DNA of 64,000 bases. Source: Lutibacter agarilyticus (lineage in GTDB: Bacteria; Bacteroidota; Bacteroidia; Flavobacteriales; Flavobacteriaceae). The first letter of the stretch is position 1, and every line of letters starts with the position of its first letter. The notes under the pieces are model-generated. The model was given only the letters and a program-made list of their open reading frames with translations, was not told the origin of the DNA and ran no database searches. The stretch is taken from contig NZ_FZNT01000004.1 in NCBI RefSeq assembly GCF_900188235.1, forward strand, positions 124,001 through 188,000, given 5' to 3'. Below, one piece after another: positions 34,359 through 43,352 of this stretch. The position numbers and the translations under genes are program-made.

Positions 34359-35265
34359 ATCTTTTATTTAAAATTTTTAATTTTTCTTTTATGAGATCTA
34401 TTAATTCTATTGGTTGCTGTATTGTAATTCTGTCTCCATATGAAAGTAACTTGTAAACTAATTCGTCTCCTAATTTCAAATCCAATTGAAATACTATATT
34501 ACTATCAGTTTCTTCAATAATTTTCTGAGAACTATGAATGGGTAAACTCTTTAAATATTTTGCTTGAATGGTGTCAGTACTAAAAATCACTTTTTCGGGT
34601 TTTAACTCATTATCTATAGATATTCCATAATTGTATTGATACAATTCCGAAACATCAAAATTATCAGGTAAAATATAATCAGCTGATTTTTCAATGCTAA
34701 TTTCCTTAATTCTATCTAGTGCATAAGTAGCAATATAATTTCTAGTATTTTTGGCTATTATATACCATCTGTTTTGAATTTCTCTTAAAGCATAAGGTTC
34801 TAATAATGTTTTATTTATAGTTCCTTCCCAATATTTCTCATATTGAATTGTTATTTTTTTTCTATGTGTGATCGCATAAATAATGGGCTTTAAATATTCA
34901 GTACCTTTTGATTGTTTTTGTTCAAAAAGGACAACCTTATTTACTTCATTTTGAAATTGAGAAAGTTTTAAAACTTCAAATGTTTCCAGCATTTCTATGA
35001 AGTTGGGTCGGTTATAATCATCATTTTCTAAATAATAACCTTTCTCTTTACTTGAGTGTAGAATATCTACCCCAAAAATCTCTCTAATTTCATTAATATC
35101 ACGATTTAAAGTTCTTTGAGAAAATCCTACTTGATAATTATCTTGCCCTAGCAAATATGCATTCTCTTTTACATAATCAACCAAGTTTTCATATGACGGA
35201 TAATCCCGTCTTTCAACTCGTTTAATTATTAATAAAATACGATTTATATATTCTTTCTTTGACAT
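34345..35265 (-). CDS. WYL-domain transcriptional regulator
   Basis: A 306-residue regulator. Residues 1-75 form a DeoR-like winged helix (VERRDYPSYENLVDYVKENA, SQRTLNRDINEIREIFGVDI). The WYL domain spans about 120-200, with KITIQYEKYWEG, LLEPYALREIQNRWYIIAK and YALDRIKEISIEK, and a C-terminal WCX region follows. WYL proteins bind nucleic-acid or nucleotide ligands and repress many defence operons (for example BrxR and CapW). It carries an operator in its own promoter that is repeated before the FtsZ-like gene, so it likely controls itself, the coupled nuclease and the FtsZ-like protein. Confidence 0.88.
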   Translation of the reverse strand: MSKKEYINRILLIIKRVERRDYPSYENLVDYVKENAYLLGQDNYQVGFSQRTLNRDINEIREIFGVDILHSSKEKGYYLENDDYNRPNFIEMLETFEVLKLSQFQNEVNKVVLFEQKQSKGTEYLKPIIYAITHRKKITIQYEKYWEGTINKTLLEPYALREIQNRWYIIAKNTRNYIATYALDRIKEISIEKSADYILPDNFDVSELYQYNYGISIDNELKPEKVIFSTDTIQAKYLKSLPIHSSQKIIEETDSNIVFQLDLKLGDELVYKLLSYGDRITIQQPIELIDLIKEKLKILNKRYEKI

Positions 35266-35280
35266 TGTTACTTTTAACTA

Positions 35281-35315
35281 CAAATATAGCTTACAGACAG
35301 ACAAACTATGTCTTT
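35281..35315 (-). promoter_or_regulatory. Promoter and operator of the WYL gene
   Basis: Inverted repeat ACAGACA-N5-TGTCTTT (35297-35315; one mismatch between arms), then 8 bp to the minus-strand element TATATTTG (complement of 35281-35288). Layout is identical to that before the FtsZ-like gene at 33323-33357. Confidence 0.6.
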
Positions 35316-35538
35316 GTGATTTGTGAAATCTTTATAAATTTCTGTATAAATAAAGTAGACCACTCTATTAAAAAAATATACTGTTAAGTTTTATATAAAT
35401 AAGAATTGAATAATAAATAGTTAAAAATAATACCGTTTATTATTCGGGTTTTTAACATACTTCCTATTATTATCCCAATTTAGACTGGTATTATGCCAGT
35501 AACCTTGGTATTGAATTTGAATCCCTGAAACATTTCCA

Positions 35539-37602
35539 TTACACCAATAATTCAATCTCACCCATTTGCCCTTCTAATTGCTCCTTTTCTTTCTCTAAAC
35601 CTGATAATTTATTATTTTCAACAAGTAGGTCATTTTCTCTGTTATCTTTATTTTTAATTAGCTCTTCCGTATGTTCTATTATAGGTGTTAAAAAATCTCC
35701 CATAAACTTTCGCTTTATTTCCTCAAGAATATCTACTCCATTTTCGAAGATTTCATTTTCTATTGGTTCTAAATTTAAAATTGAATAAAAATAATCAACC
35801 CATTCTCTAGCATCCTTTTTCCCTGACATAACATTTAATGTAGTGCTGATTGTACCTTTTAAGATACCAAATGTAGCTCCATCAATAAAAGAAGCGGATA
35901 GACTTAATGCTTTTTCAAATAAGCTGTCTCCTTCTTCACTTTCTTCCGAGGAAGGTATTAAATCTCTAAAATCTAAATTTATAATATTTCTAAATAACAT
36001 TTTCTTACAAGAGATTATATAATCTTGCATATCGAAATCCTCTAAATTATCTTCAGCAATCTCTTCTATTTCACAAATAAAATTATCTATTAATTTTTTC
36101 AAATCATAATTTATGTCATCATTACTTTTCTCAAAAAGTCTTTTTAAAAGTATCTCAAGATCTTCTATTTCTGATTCTAACTTTAAATTTAGATTACTTG
36201 AATTTACCACAATACCATTGTCATCAATTATTCTCTTACAATTACTTTTAGAAGCATTAATTAAATCTTCTGTTTTACGTGTTAAATCTTTAAGTCTTCT
36301 TCTTAAAACTTCTTCAATATCAATCTCAAGATTATTAATTTTTCTATTAATTTTTCTTTCAGATTTTTTAGTGTTTTTTAATTGTTCTTCTAGCTCAACA
36401 TCCGGCTTATTCAAACTTACAAGTTTGTTTTTTGTTTGATTAACTGCACTCGTTAATTCCTCTGTTTTATTTTCACCTTTCTGCTTAATGAAGTTTCTAG
36501 GTTTCTTTAATAAAATTTCATCTTTTGAATCGAAAATAACCCCCATTAAAGCATCTTCAAATTTAGAAAGTTTACTTTTTTCAAACATTTCCTTTTGGCT
36601 ACTAATTCCAAAAACGTCTGAGGCATTTTTATAATAAAAATCCCAGTCGCTATCTTTAGATATTTCTTCAAATTTCATTTTTGACATTAAGGCCATACTA
36701 GCAGAAAGTAGTAAAGGATCTTTTTCTGTAACTAATTCTGCAATTGAATTATTATGATATTCTTTACTTGCTAACAATAACTGATTTTTAACATTCGAAA
36801 CAATTTCATTTTCAGATTCGTTTTCAATACATAAATCATATTTATTAACACCAATCAATAATTTACCAATACCAATCGTCCTTAATTGATTAAATATAAT
36901 ATCCTTATCTACTGAATCAAATGCTCTCCCTGCATAGAGCAACATTATTACAGCATCTGCTTTTGTTAAAAAATCTTTAGTGCGTTCTTCTCTAGAAACT
37001 ATAGGATCATTAAAACCAGGTGTATCAACAATTTCTACACCTTTTAAATAATCTAAAGGCATAAAAATTTTAACAGACTTAGTAATTGCAATATACTTAC
37101 CATTTGCACCTACGTAATCAATTAATTTGTTAAATTCATCTTCTTTTTTGGTACCCAGAAGATTTCTAATTTCTGATTCAATCTTGAGAGATTTGTCAAC
37201 TATCTCTTTGGCTGCTTTTATTTTTGTTTTTAAATTATCATCCGATTCTACTTCTTCAATACTTCTTTTTGAAAGATGTTTTAATTCCTCCCATTCATTA
37301 GATGTATAAAATTCTGCTTCTAATTTATTCTGTTCTCCATAAGTGATTATAGATAGAGACGCGGTCATTGGCGTTGTTGCTGCAGGTAATTTTTCCTCTC
37401 CAAAGAGCAACGCATTTAAAAAAGTGGACTTACCACACTTCATTTGTCCAATAACTCCAATAGTTAAAACATCTTTTTCTAATTTGTTGATTATCCCATC
37501 AAACTCATCTTGACTAATCCATTTAAAATCCAAAGCTTTTTGAGCATATCTTTTAAAATCTTCTTTTTTATCTGCTATACTTTTAAAAATGTTATTACTC
37601 AT
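35539..37602 (-). CDS. Dynamin-like GTPase, third of the operon
   Basis: A 687-residue dynamin-superfamily GTPase. G motifs: GVIGQMKCGKSTFLNALLFG (G1, about residue 50), TTPMTASLSI (G2 Thr), EIVDTPGFNDP (G3) and GVNKYDL (G4). The C-terminal half is long and helical with heptad-like stretches (for example KKSERKINRKINNLEIDIEE) and a moderately hydrophobic paddle-like segment, SASFIDGATFGILKGTISTT, near residue 590. No N-terminal membrane anchor. It starts 1 bp after the end of the second GTPase gene. Bacterial dynamins remodel or fuse membranes; several protect against phage. Confidence 0.85.
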   Translation of the reverse strand: MSNNIFKSIADKKEDFKRYAQKALDFKWISQDEFDGIINKLEKDVLTIGVIGQMKCGKSTFLNALLFGEEKLPAATTPMTASLSIITYGEQNKLEAEFYTSNEWEELKHLSKRSIEEVESDDNLKTKIKAAKEIVDKSLKIESEIRNLLGTKKEDEFNKLIDYVGANGKYIAITKSVKIFMPLDYLKGVEIVDTPGFNDPIVSREERTKDFLTKADAVIMLLYAGRAFDSVDKDIIFNQLRTIGIGKLLIGVNKYDLCIENESENEIVSNVKNQLLLASKEYHNNSIAELVTEKDPLLLSASMALMSKMKFEEISKDSDWDFYYKNASDVFGISSQKEMFEKSKLSKFEDALMGVIFDSKDEILLKKPRNFIKQKGENKTEELTSAVNQTKNKLVSLNKPDVELEEQLKNTKKSERKINRKINNLEIDIEEVLRRRLKDLTRKTEDLINASKSNCKRIIDDNGIVVNSSNLNLKLESEIEDLEILLKRLFEKSNDDINYDLKKLIDNFICEIEEIAEDNLEDFDMQDYIISCKKMLFRNIINLDFRDLIPSSEESEEGDSLFEKALSLSASFIDGATFGILKGTISTTLNVMSGKKDAREWVDYFYSILNLEPIENEIFENGVDILEEIKRKFMGDFLTPIIEHTEELIKNKDNRENDLLVENNKLSGLEKEKEQLEGQMGEIELLV

Positions 37603-37603
37603 A

Positions 37604-39421
37604 TTAGCTTATTAGTTTAGGGTTATAATTATTAATTAAGTCTTCAAATTTTTTATTTGAATCTTTTAAATTATCAATAAAGTATTTTTTGTTACTTATT
37701 TTTTCTAACATTTCAGAATGAGATCCATTTAAATCGATAAAATTATTAATTGAATCTGGTAATCTATCGTTTGAACTTAATATACGTTCCTTTCCATTCT
37801 CAAATTTTCCATATTTGTCTTTTGTGATTTTATAGTAATCTTCTACGAAAAATTTTTCTTTAAACTCTATAACACTTTGCATATCATCTAATGAATAATC
37901 TATTTCATTAATTATATCATTCAATTTTCTTTTTACAACTTCTATACCTCTTCGTAAACTTTTTTCTTCTCTCTTTAGTTCACCTAATAACGCTTTGGAA
38001 TCCTTTAATGTAATATTAATTTGTTCTCTAATTTCCGAAATTATGTTTCTTTGGTTTTTAGGTGAGATTGAATTAAGAATAGTCATTAACTCATCTAACT
38101 CTTTAACATGTGAAAAGGTTATCACTTTTTTATAATTAATCTTATTCTTATCTAATGTTTCTTTTATTTTAGATTCCAAAATTTTCAAATCTTTTGGACT
38201 TTTAGTATCTGACTTATTTATAATTAGATAAAGCGGTATATCTTGAAGGTTATCTTTAATAACTTTAACAGAACTGCTATTTAATTCGCCTGAATTGGCA
38301 TCAACAACCCAAAATAAAGCATCAGCCTCCTTTACGACTTTTGTTGTTTTATTGATAATCTCCTCACTATTTGAACCAAAACCAGGAGTGTCTAGAATAG
38401 AGAGGTTAGACAAGTTTTCATTTTTGTATGACAACACAAAATATTTCACAAGAGAGGAAATATTAATATCATCTAATACAGACTTAGTTACTTTTTGAAA
38501 TGATTCTGAAGAAATGTTTTTTAAATCTCCAGACGGAGAGTAAAATTGACAATTAAAATCTATTCCTTTTGATATATATGTTGGTATCGCAGTAGTTTCT
38601 GTTGATTTCACAGGTAATTCTATTGCATTAGGATCGTCTTGTTTTAATATTCTATTTACAATAGTTGTTTTACCTGCAGAAAACTCCCCAACTATAGCAA
38701 CAACTTTTTTATTTTTTATCCATGTTTTAACCTCTTGATTACACCAATTCCAACATTCGTCTATAGTATCATCATTTATAAAATCGTTTTCTAAATAGGA
38801 TAATCCATTTTTTAAATTATCATTTATATATGAAAAAATCTCCCACGTTTTATTATTAATCTCTTCATACTTTTCATTTTTAGCATTATTAGCATTTAAA
38901 ATATCACTAATAAAACTTAAAGTTTCTTGTTGTCTCTTATTTACTTTTTCAGCCTCATTAAGTTTATTCTCATTTTTTTGTAAAGTATCTTCTAATTCAT
39001 TTTTTCCTTTCTCAATACTGTAAATTTTTTCCTCTAATTCATTTTTCTCTTCCTTTAAACGTTTGTTTCTTTTTTCTAAATCAGAAATTTCATCTTCTAG
39101 ATCCTCAATCTTTTCTTTTAAATCGTTGATTTCTTTTATTAACTTTTCATCAGTTTCAAATTTCGCACCCGACTGCTTAACCTTTTCAAAATCAGACAAC
39201 TGCCTCTCTTTTTCTTTTAATAATTTTTCCATTACTAGTTTCTCACTTAGTAATTTATTTATATTATCACTTAATTTTTTTTTTATCGACTTACTATTTT
39301 CATTTGAAGATTGATTTGATTTTATCTCTTTATTTGTTTTAACTTTAGAAATAAATAAAAATATAAATCCAGCACTAGCTAATACTGCTGTTGTTGTAAT
39401 TGAAATTATAGTGTAATCCAT
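37604..39421 (-). CDS. Membrane-anchored coiled-coil dynamin-like GTPase
   Basis: A 605-residue protein with three parts. Residues 5-25 (ISITTTAVLASAGFIFLFIS) are a membrane anchor. Residues 45-175 are a continuous coiled coil rich in Lys and Glu. A dynamin-type GTPase domain follows, with VAIVGEFSAGKTTIVNRI (G1, about residue 245), STETTAIPTYIS (G2), LSILDTPGFGS (G3) and LIINKSD (G4), then a second helical region. The anchor plus coiled coil resembles the neighbouring 129-residue protein, suggesting they pair at the membrane. Confidence 0.83.
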   Translation of the reverse strand: MDYTIISITTTAVLASAGFIFLFISKVKTNKEIKSNQSSNENSKSIKKKLSDNINKLLSEKLVMEKLLKEKERQLSDFEKVKQSGAKFETDEKLIKEINDLKEKIEDLEDEISDLEKRNKRLKEEKNELEEKIYSIEKGKNELEDTLQKNENKLNEAEKVNKRQQETLSFISDILNANNAKNEKYEEINNKTWEIFSYINDNLKNGLSYLENDFINDDTIDECWNWCNQEVKTWIKNKKVVAIVGEFSAGKTTIVNRILKQDDPNAIELPVKSTETTAIPTYISKGIDFNCQFYSPSGDLKNISSESFQKVTKSVLDDINISSLVKYFVLSYKNENLSNLSILDTPGFGSNSEEIINKTTKVVKEADALFWVVDANSGELNSSSVKVIKDNLQDIPLYLIINKSDTKSPKDLKILESKIKETLDKNKINYKKVITFSHVKELDELMTILNSISPKNQRNIISEIREQINITLKDSKALLGELKREEKSLRRGIEVVKRKLNDIINEIDYSLDDMQSVIEFKEKFFVEDYYKITKDKYGKFENGKERILSSNDRLPDSINNFIDLNGSHSEMLEKISNKKYFIDNLKDSNKKFEDLINNYNPKLIS

Positions 39422-39441
39422 TTATATAAAAGGTTTTAAAG

Positions 39442-39831
39442 CTATTGGCCTATTTGATTTTTAAGTTTTTCTATTTCGTCTTTTTTCGCATTGTAAAGCA
39501 TATCATATTCTCTTATGGATGAAGTAAGTTGCTCATTTTCTTCTTTAAGAGAATGATTTACTTTTTTTAATTTAGATACTTCAAACTCTAAATCATCAAA
39601 TCTATCTTCGGTAGAATCATTTTTTCCTCGCAATTTTTTTAATTCATTATCTTTTGATTTTAATTCACCTTCTAGAATTTTCAATCTTTCAGAGTTTTTA
39701 TTTTCTATCTCTAAAAGTTCCTTATCTGCTTTATCAAGTTTATTTTTTAACTCTTTATTCATTTTTTGAAAATAAAAATAGCTAATACCCCCTCCAAAAA
39801 TTGCTCCAATACTTAATAATGCTATACCCAT
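39442..39831 (-). CDS. Small membrane-anchored coiled-coil protein
   Basis: A 129-residue protein with one N-terminal membrane segment (MGIALLSIGAIFGGGISYFY) and a coiled coil over the rest (KKLRGKNDSTEDRFDDLEFE is part of it). It has no enzymatic motif. The design is the same as the N-terminal third of the following dynamin-like protein, as if one were a duplicate of the other without the GTPase. Gaps of 5 bp upstream and 20 bp downstream place it inside the dynamin operon. Confidence 0.75.
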   Translation of the reverse strand: MGIALLSIGAIFGGGISYFYFQKMNKELKNKLDKADKELLEIENKNSERLKILEGELKSKDNELKKLRGKNDSTEDRFDDLEFEVSKLKKVNHSLKEENEQLTSSIREYDMLYNAKKDEIEKLKNQIGQ

Positions 39832-39836
39832 TATAA

Positions 39837-41792
39837 TTATGTTAATTGTTCTAAATGTTGTTCTAATGTTTTCTTGTAAGCTTCAAAATTTTCTTTTTCA
39901 TTTTTACGCTGCTCATCTAATTCCATCAAATGCTCTTCTAAACGATTTATTGTAGTAGCAGCCTCTTGATTTAATGAATTTTGCATATCTCTTAATAAAT
40001 CCCCTGAAATAATTGTTAATTTGTTTCTAAACTCTGGATTAAGAGAATCTCTCAAATAATTATTTATCATTCTCTTTCTTTCTGGCTTACCAATAACACC
40101 ATCTGTAGCGGAACCAACCATCGCCTCCATAAATCCTATTTTTTGTTTAGGTTTGATCATTTGACCTGCCTGTTCATTATACTGGTCATATGTTTTAATA
40201 TTCTGTTGAACTTCTTTAACATACCTGCCTGTATTTTGAGTTTGTTCTATTACCTTCTTCCTTAAATTCCTATTAGACTGAATACTAGCAACATCACTTA
40301 CTGTATCAGCAGCACTAATTATAGTTCCTGCTTTACTTGCTAAATTAGCAGCCGCTCCAGTTGCAACTGTAGTTGCAGCTGTAGTTCCCGCCGTAGTAAC
40401 TGCTGCAGCTCCTGTAGCAGTAGTCCCTGCTGCAGCGGCAGGAGCTGCAGCTGCAGAAGCGGCTCCTGCTGTTAATACAACCGCACCTACAACAGCTGCA
40501 ATCTTTATACCAGTAGTTATACCTTTAATCGTCCCCTGTCCGGCTTCTGATAAACTCATATCATATGACAATTCCCCCATACTAATACCAGAAAAATCTA
40601 TACTTTCTATTGATCTTAATGGTATTTCCAATTGTGAATGCTTTCTTTCTGAGGCTGTAATAAATAATTTTCTTTTAATTTCATTTTGATAATTAGCAAA
40701 AACTAAATTAGCAGTACTGTTAATTACTCCTCTAATCTCATTGTCAATATTCTCACTATTTTTAGCAATTAAAGTGTTTAATTTAGAAAAAATATGATTT
40801 TCAAATTGCTTAACAGCTCCATACTCAATATCATCAATACCATTTCGAATATCAAATATTAAGTTTTCAATGGTCATAATTGTTGAATCAAGTTTTCTTT
40901 TTTGTAATTTTATTTCTACTTCAAAATTTGAATCTGAACTGGTATTCTTTATTAAATTTTCAATATAGATTTTTAGATATACTGCTATCTTCTCAAGCCT
41001 ATAATCAAGCGTTTTATGAATTATATATTTCTTATTATCTTGAATTTTATTCATTAATTGATAAAATTCTTCTAAATCGTGCTTCTCAGAGGAAATACTA
41101 ATAATATTATCAATTTTTAAATTAATATTTTTAGAAATATATTCCTTAACATCCTCAATATCCTTTTTGGTTTTTGTATCTGACTTTGTAATTACTAAAT
41201 ATAAAGGGAGATGTACCAATTTATTTGTATTAATAAAATCTAAAAGTGAATTGGTGATTTGCTGATTAACATCTGAAAACAAAAATATAGCATCTGCATA
41301 TGGTAAATAACTGCTCAAGGCTTCTATATGCTTTGGATCATTCGAAGACAAACCAGGAGTATCAACCAATATAGTTTCACTAGTTATTTTTGTACTAGTA
41401 TCATAAATTTTAACACGCTTTACATTTTCTAAGTCATCGTTTTTTATTGATGTAACATCTTCTACAAGTTTAATATCATTATTTTCAAAAATAATTTCTG
41501 CTTTTTCTTCTTTATTACTAAAATAAATTTCATAAATAACTGAAGTTGTTGGTTTTGAAGCTGTCTCCAACTTTTTCCCTTCCGTAATTTCATTTATAAA
41601 AGTTGTTTTCCCTGAACTAAATTCTCCCACAATAGGTAATATTAAATCTGTTGTTTCTGAATTTAACCGATTTTTTATATAATTTAATTCAACCATTACA
41701 TCATCTATTTTTAAAAATTCTGCAACATCTATCAAATAATTCAATTTTTTCATTTTAATTTTATTAAGTTTTTTATTAAGTTTATGCCTCAA
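39837..41792 (-). CDS. Dynamin-like GTPase with alanine/glycine-rich membrane segment, first of the operon
   Basis: A 651-residue dynamin-like protein. G motifs: IVGEFSSGKTTFINEI (G1, about residue 50), SKPTTSVIYEI (G2), ILVDTPGLSSND (G3) and LVITKSD (G4). Near residues 425-490 lies a long Ala/Gly/Thr segment (AAVVGAVVLTAGAASAAAAP is part) that should insert in or lie on membrane. The C-terminus is helical (RLEEHLMELDEQRKNEKENF). It opens a four-gene minus-strand operon with gaps of 5, 20 and 1 bp. I start at 41792; an alternative ATG is 13 codons inside (MKKLNYLIDVAEF, at about 41753). Confidence 0.83.
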   Translation of the reverse strand: MRHKLNKKLNKIKMKKLNYLIDVAEFLKIDDVMVELNYIKNRLNSETTDLILPIVGEFSSGKTTFINEITEGKKLETASKPTTSVIYEIYFSNKEEKAEIIFENNDIKLVEDVTSIKNDDLENVKRVKIYDTSTKITSETILVDTPGLSSNDPKHIEALSSYLPYADAIFLFSDVNQQITNSLLDFINTNKLVHLPLYLVITKSDTKTKKDIEDVKEYISKNINLKIDNIISISSEKHDLEEFYQLMNKIQDNKKYIIHKTLDYRLEKIAVYLKIYIENLIKNTSSDSNFEVEIKLQKRKLDSTIMTIENLIFDIRNGIDDIEYGAVKQFENHIFSKLNTLIAKNSENIDNEIRGVINSTANLVFANYQNEIKRKLFITASERKHSQLEIPLRSIESIDFSGISMGELSYDMSLSEAGQGTIKGITTGIKIAAVVGAVVLTAGAASAAAAPAAAAGTTATGAAAVTTAGTTAATTVATGAAANLASKAGTIISAADTVSDVASIQSNRNLRKKVIEQTQNTGRYVKEVQQNIKTYDQYNEQAGQMIKPKQKIGFMEAMVGSATDGVIGKPERKRMINNYLRDSLNPEFRNKLTIISGDLLRDMQNSLNQEAATTINRLEEHLMELDEQRKNEKENFEAYKKTLEQHLEQLT

Positions 41793-41944
41793 GTATATAT
41801 ACCAAACTAATAATTATTTCATCTATAGTTCAAACAATACATCTTACCAATTAAACGTCCTTTCTTATTAATTTATATTTAATACCTAATTATGCTAAAA
41901 TTATCTTCCTATATCGCCACATAGTGACGTTATAAAATAAATAT

Positions 41945-42394
41945 TTATTTTATAACCTTAGAAAATTGCTTTACACCCATTTCAATCCCATTATCTGCTC
42001 TTTTTAAACTTAGTAAGGTTACTTTTAAATCGATATTATAAGTATCTATATTTGATGAGTTTGACAGCCATTCTTCCATTCTTTTTTTCCCTTTGGATTT
42101 ATTAATGGAGGATAGAGTAACGCCTACGTTCTCTCTACAGTTTACTACAGCAGCAATTTCTTTATCAGTTAAACATTTTTTGTATTTGCTAAATATTTCT
42201 TCTGCCGATCGTATGTGATCATAATCATAAGGATCTCCACCTCTTAGTGTTTCCCCAGTATATAGGTCTTCATATAAAGCTACACCGTTACCACGAATAC
42301 ATGCCTCTTTATGCATGCTCACTTTTAAAGCCTTAAATACTAAGTCAATTTCTAATCTACGGTAGGCTCTGTTGGGGTTCAGGGGTAAAGTCAT
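41945..42394 (-). CDS. HNH endonuclease-like protein
   Basis: A 149-residue protein with an HNH-like core: DYDHIRSAEEIFSKYKKC provides the Asp-His pair, NCRENVGVTLSSINKSKGKK provides the central Asn and the C-terminal Asn-x-x-Lys-Gly, and KRMEEWL ends the motif as in many bacterial HNH nucleases. The N-terminus (MTLPLNPNRAYRRLEID) is distinctive. It follows the 69-residue gene by 5 bp on the same strand, so the two form a pair near the right end of the island. Whether it defends against phages or processes the element is unknown. Confidence 0.55.
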   Translation of the reverse strand: MTLPLNPNRAYRRLEIDLVFKALKVSMHKEACIRGNGVALYEDLYTGETLRGGDPYDYDHIRSAEEIFSKYKKCLTDKEIAAVVNCRENVGVTLSSINKSKGKKRMEEWLSNSSNIDTYNIDLKVTLLSLKRADNGIEMGVKQFSKVIK

Positions 42395-42399
42395 TTCAA

Positions 42400-42609
42400 T
42401 TATACTATTTTATATTCAAAATATCCAGGGTTTAAATATCCCTCCTTTTTAAAATCAATACCATGAACCCTCATAAAAGCTTTGTGTACTTTTTCAGCCT
42501 CATCAAAAGGGTTAGAAAACATTGAGCTTATTTGAACGGATAAACCTTTATCAACATACTCTCCATTCACATTAATTGTTTGACCAGTTTTAATTTCAAA
42601 TGTTGCCAT
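42400..42609 (-). CDS. Small uncharacterised protein upstream of the HNH gene
   Basis: A 69-residue acidic-to-neutral protein starting MATFEIKTGQTINVNGEYVD. It looks like a small beta-rich domain followed by a helix (FDEAEKVHKAFMRVHGIDFK). I do not recognise it with confidence; it recalls short DUF proteins from Bacteroidota mobile elements. It precedes the HNH gene by 5 bp and may be its partner or immunity protein, which is inference from position. Confidence 0.5.
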   Translation of the reverse strand: MATFEIKTGQTINVNGEYVDKGLSVQISSMFSNPFDEAEKVHKAFMRVHGIDFKKEGYLNPGYFEYKIV

Positions 42610-43175
42610 AGTATTTTTTATTTATGTAAATATCGATATTTTAATTAAAATTAAATTACGGTATTCCGTAAGAAGGTTGTTTCCCTAATTGATTAGCTTT
42701 TTTAATTATTACCAACTTCATATATTTCAAAACACACTAACATATATAAATGTATATTTTAATATTACGATCATTTCAGTATATTCGAAATAAGTCGCCT
42801 GGGTTTATTCCAATAATAACCGTCATAAATCAAAAAAGTTTCTTTTCTAAAATAAAAGGTGACAATTATTAGAACTTAATTTCATATAGTATGAAATCCA
42901 TATAATTTATGGAAAAGCCATAATTACATATGATGAAAACCTCATTTTTGTTAAAACACAAACATGTTTAGTTCAATAGTAATATTATTAATAAATGATA
43001 ATCAGCAATGAAAATATTCTTGTAATATCAATAAAATTAGTCTTAACTTTCTTTCTTACTTCATCTAATTATAAACTAATACAACGATTTTTAATTTTAT
43101 AAAATATAACTTTTTAATCAAACATTTATTTTCTAAATTGCGCTAAATATATTGTACAACAACAAAGCTTAAAAC
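42610..43175. other. Gene-free right end of the island with clustered inverted repeats
   Basis: About 570 bp of very AT-rich DNA without a convincing gene. At 42882-42898 lies TTTCATATAGTATGAAA and directly after it, at 42900-42914, CCATATAATTTATGG, two adjacent near-palindromes. TTGTACAA (43152-43159) is another palindrome. Such clusters near an att site could be binding sites for excision or control proteins. Confidence 0.45.
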
Positions 43176-43197
43176 TGTATACGTTTTTGCATACGAT
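43176..43197 (+). repeat. Tandem 12-bp repeat, right end
   Basis: TGTATACGTT at 43176 and TGCATACGAT at 43188, a 12-bp step. It mirrors the pair at 8851-8874 in sequence, step and orientation and lies about 60 bp inside attR. Confidence 0.6.
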
Positions 43198-43255
43198 TTT
43201 AAAATCACATAGCTCGGGAGCCCAGTAAAACTGTTAAAAATTTGTTTTACTTGTA

Positions 43256-43301
43256 ATTCATAACCCGGAGGTCTGCAGTTCAATTCTGCATCACGCTACA
43301 A
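43256..43301 (+). repeat. attR: displaced tRNA-Met 3' half
   Basis: Perfect 46-bp copy of 8716-8761, lacking the 5' half of the tRNA. It doubles as the left attachment site of the second, degenerate element that follows. Confidence 0.93.
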
Positions 43302-43320
43302 ATTTATAAGATTAGAAATT

Positions 43321-43352
43321 AACGGTTTAGTGTTCACTAAACCGTTTTTTTT
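43321..43352 (+). terminator. Terminator hairpin directly before the second integrase
   Basis: A perfect 12-bp stem from AACGGTTTAGTG and CACTAAACCGTT with a 2-nt loop, then a T-run ending at the base before the ATG at 43353. Same position relative to att and integrase as the hairpin at 8781. Confidence 0.8.

Larger units (their letters stand above)
8716..43301. mobile_element. Genomic island integrated in tRNA-Met, about 34.5 kb
   Basis: Bounded by a 46-bp perfect direct repeat that is the 3' portion of the tRNA. A tyrosine integrase lies just inside the tRNA-proximal end. The cargo is a lesion-bypass cassette, Gabija, a type I restriction system, a WYL-controlled module, three dynamin-like GTPases and an HNH pair. 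No relaxase, coupling protein or type IV secretion genes are visible, so it would have to be moved by another element or phage, or is no longer mobile. Several genes inside it are broken (sbcCD, a methyltransferase, one nuclease), showing that it has resided long enough to decay. Confidence 0.9.

Noticed and set aside
35485-35503. Small hairpin ACTGG...CCAGT downstream of the third dynamin gene as a terminator
   Set aside because: Stem is only 5 bp and lacks a T-run.
8810-43300. Conjugative element or prophage
   Set aside because: No relaxase, coupling protein, Tra genes, capsid, tail or terminase genes could be found; it is a cargo island with an integrase.
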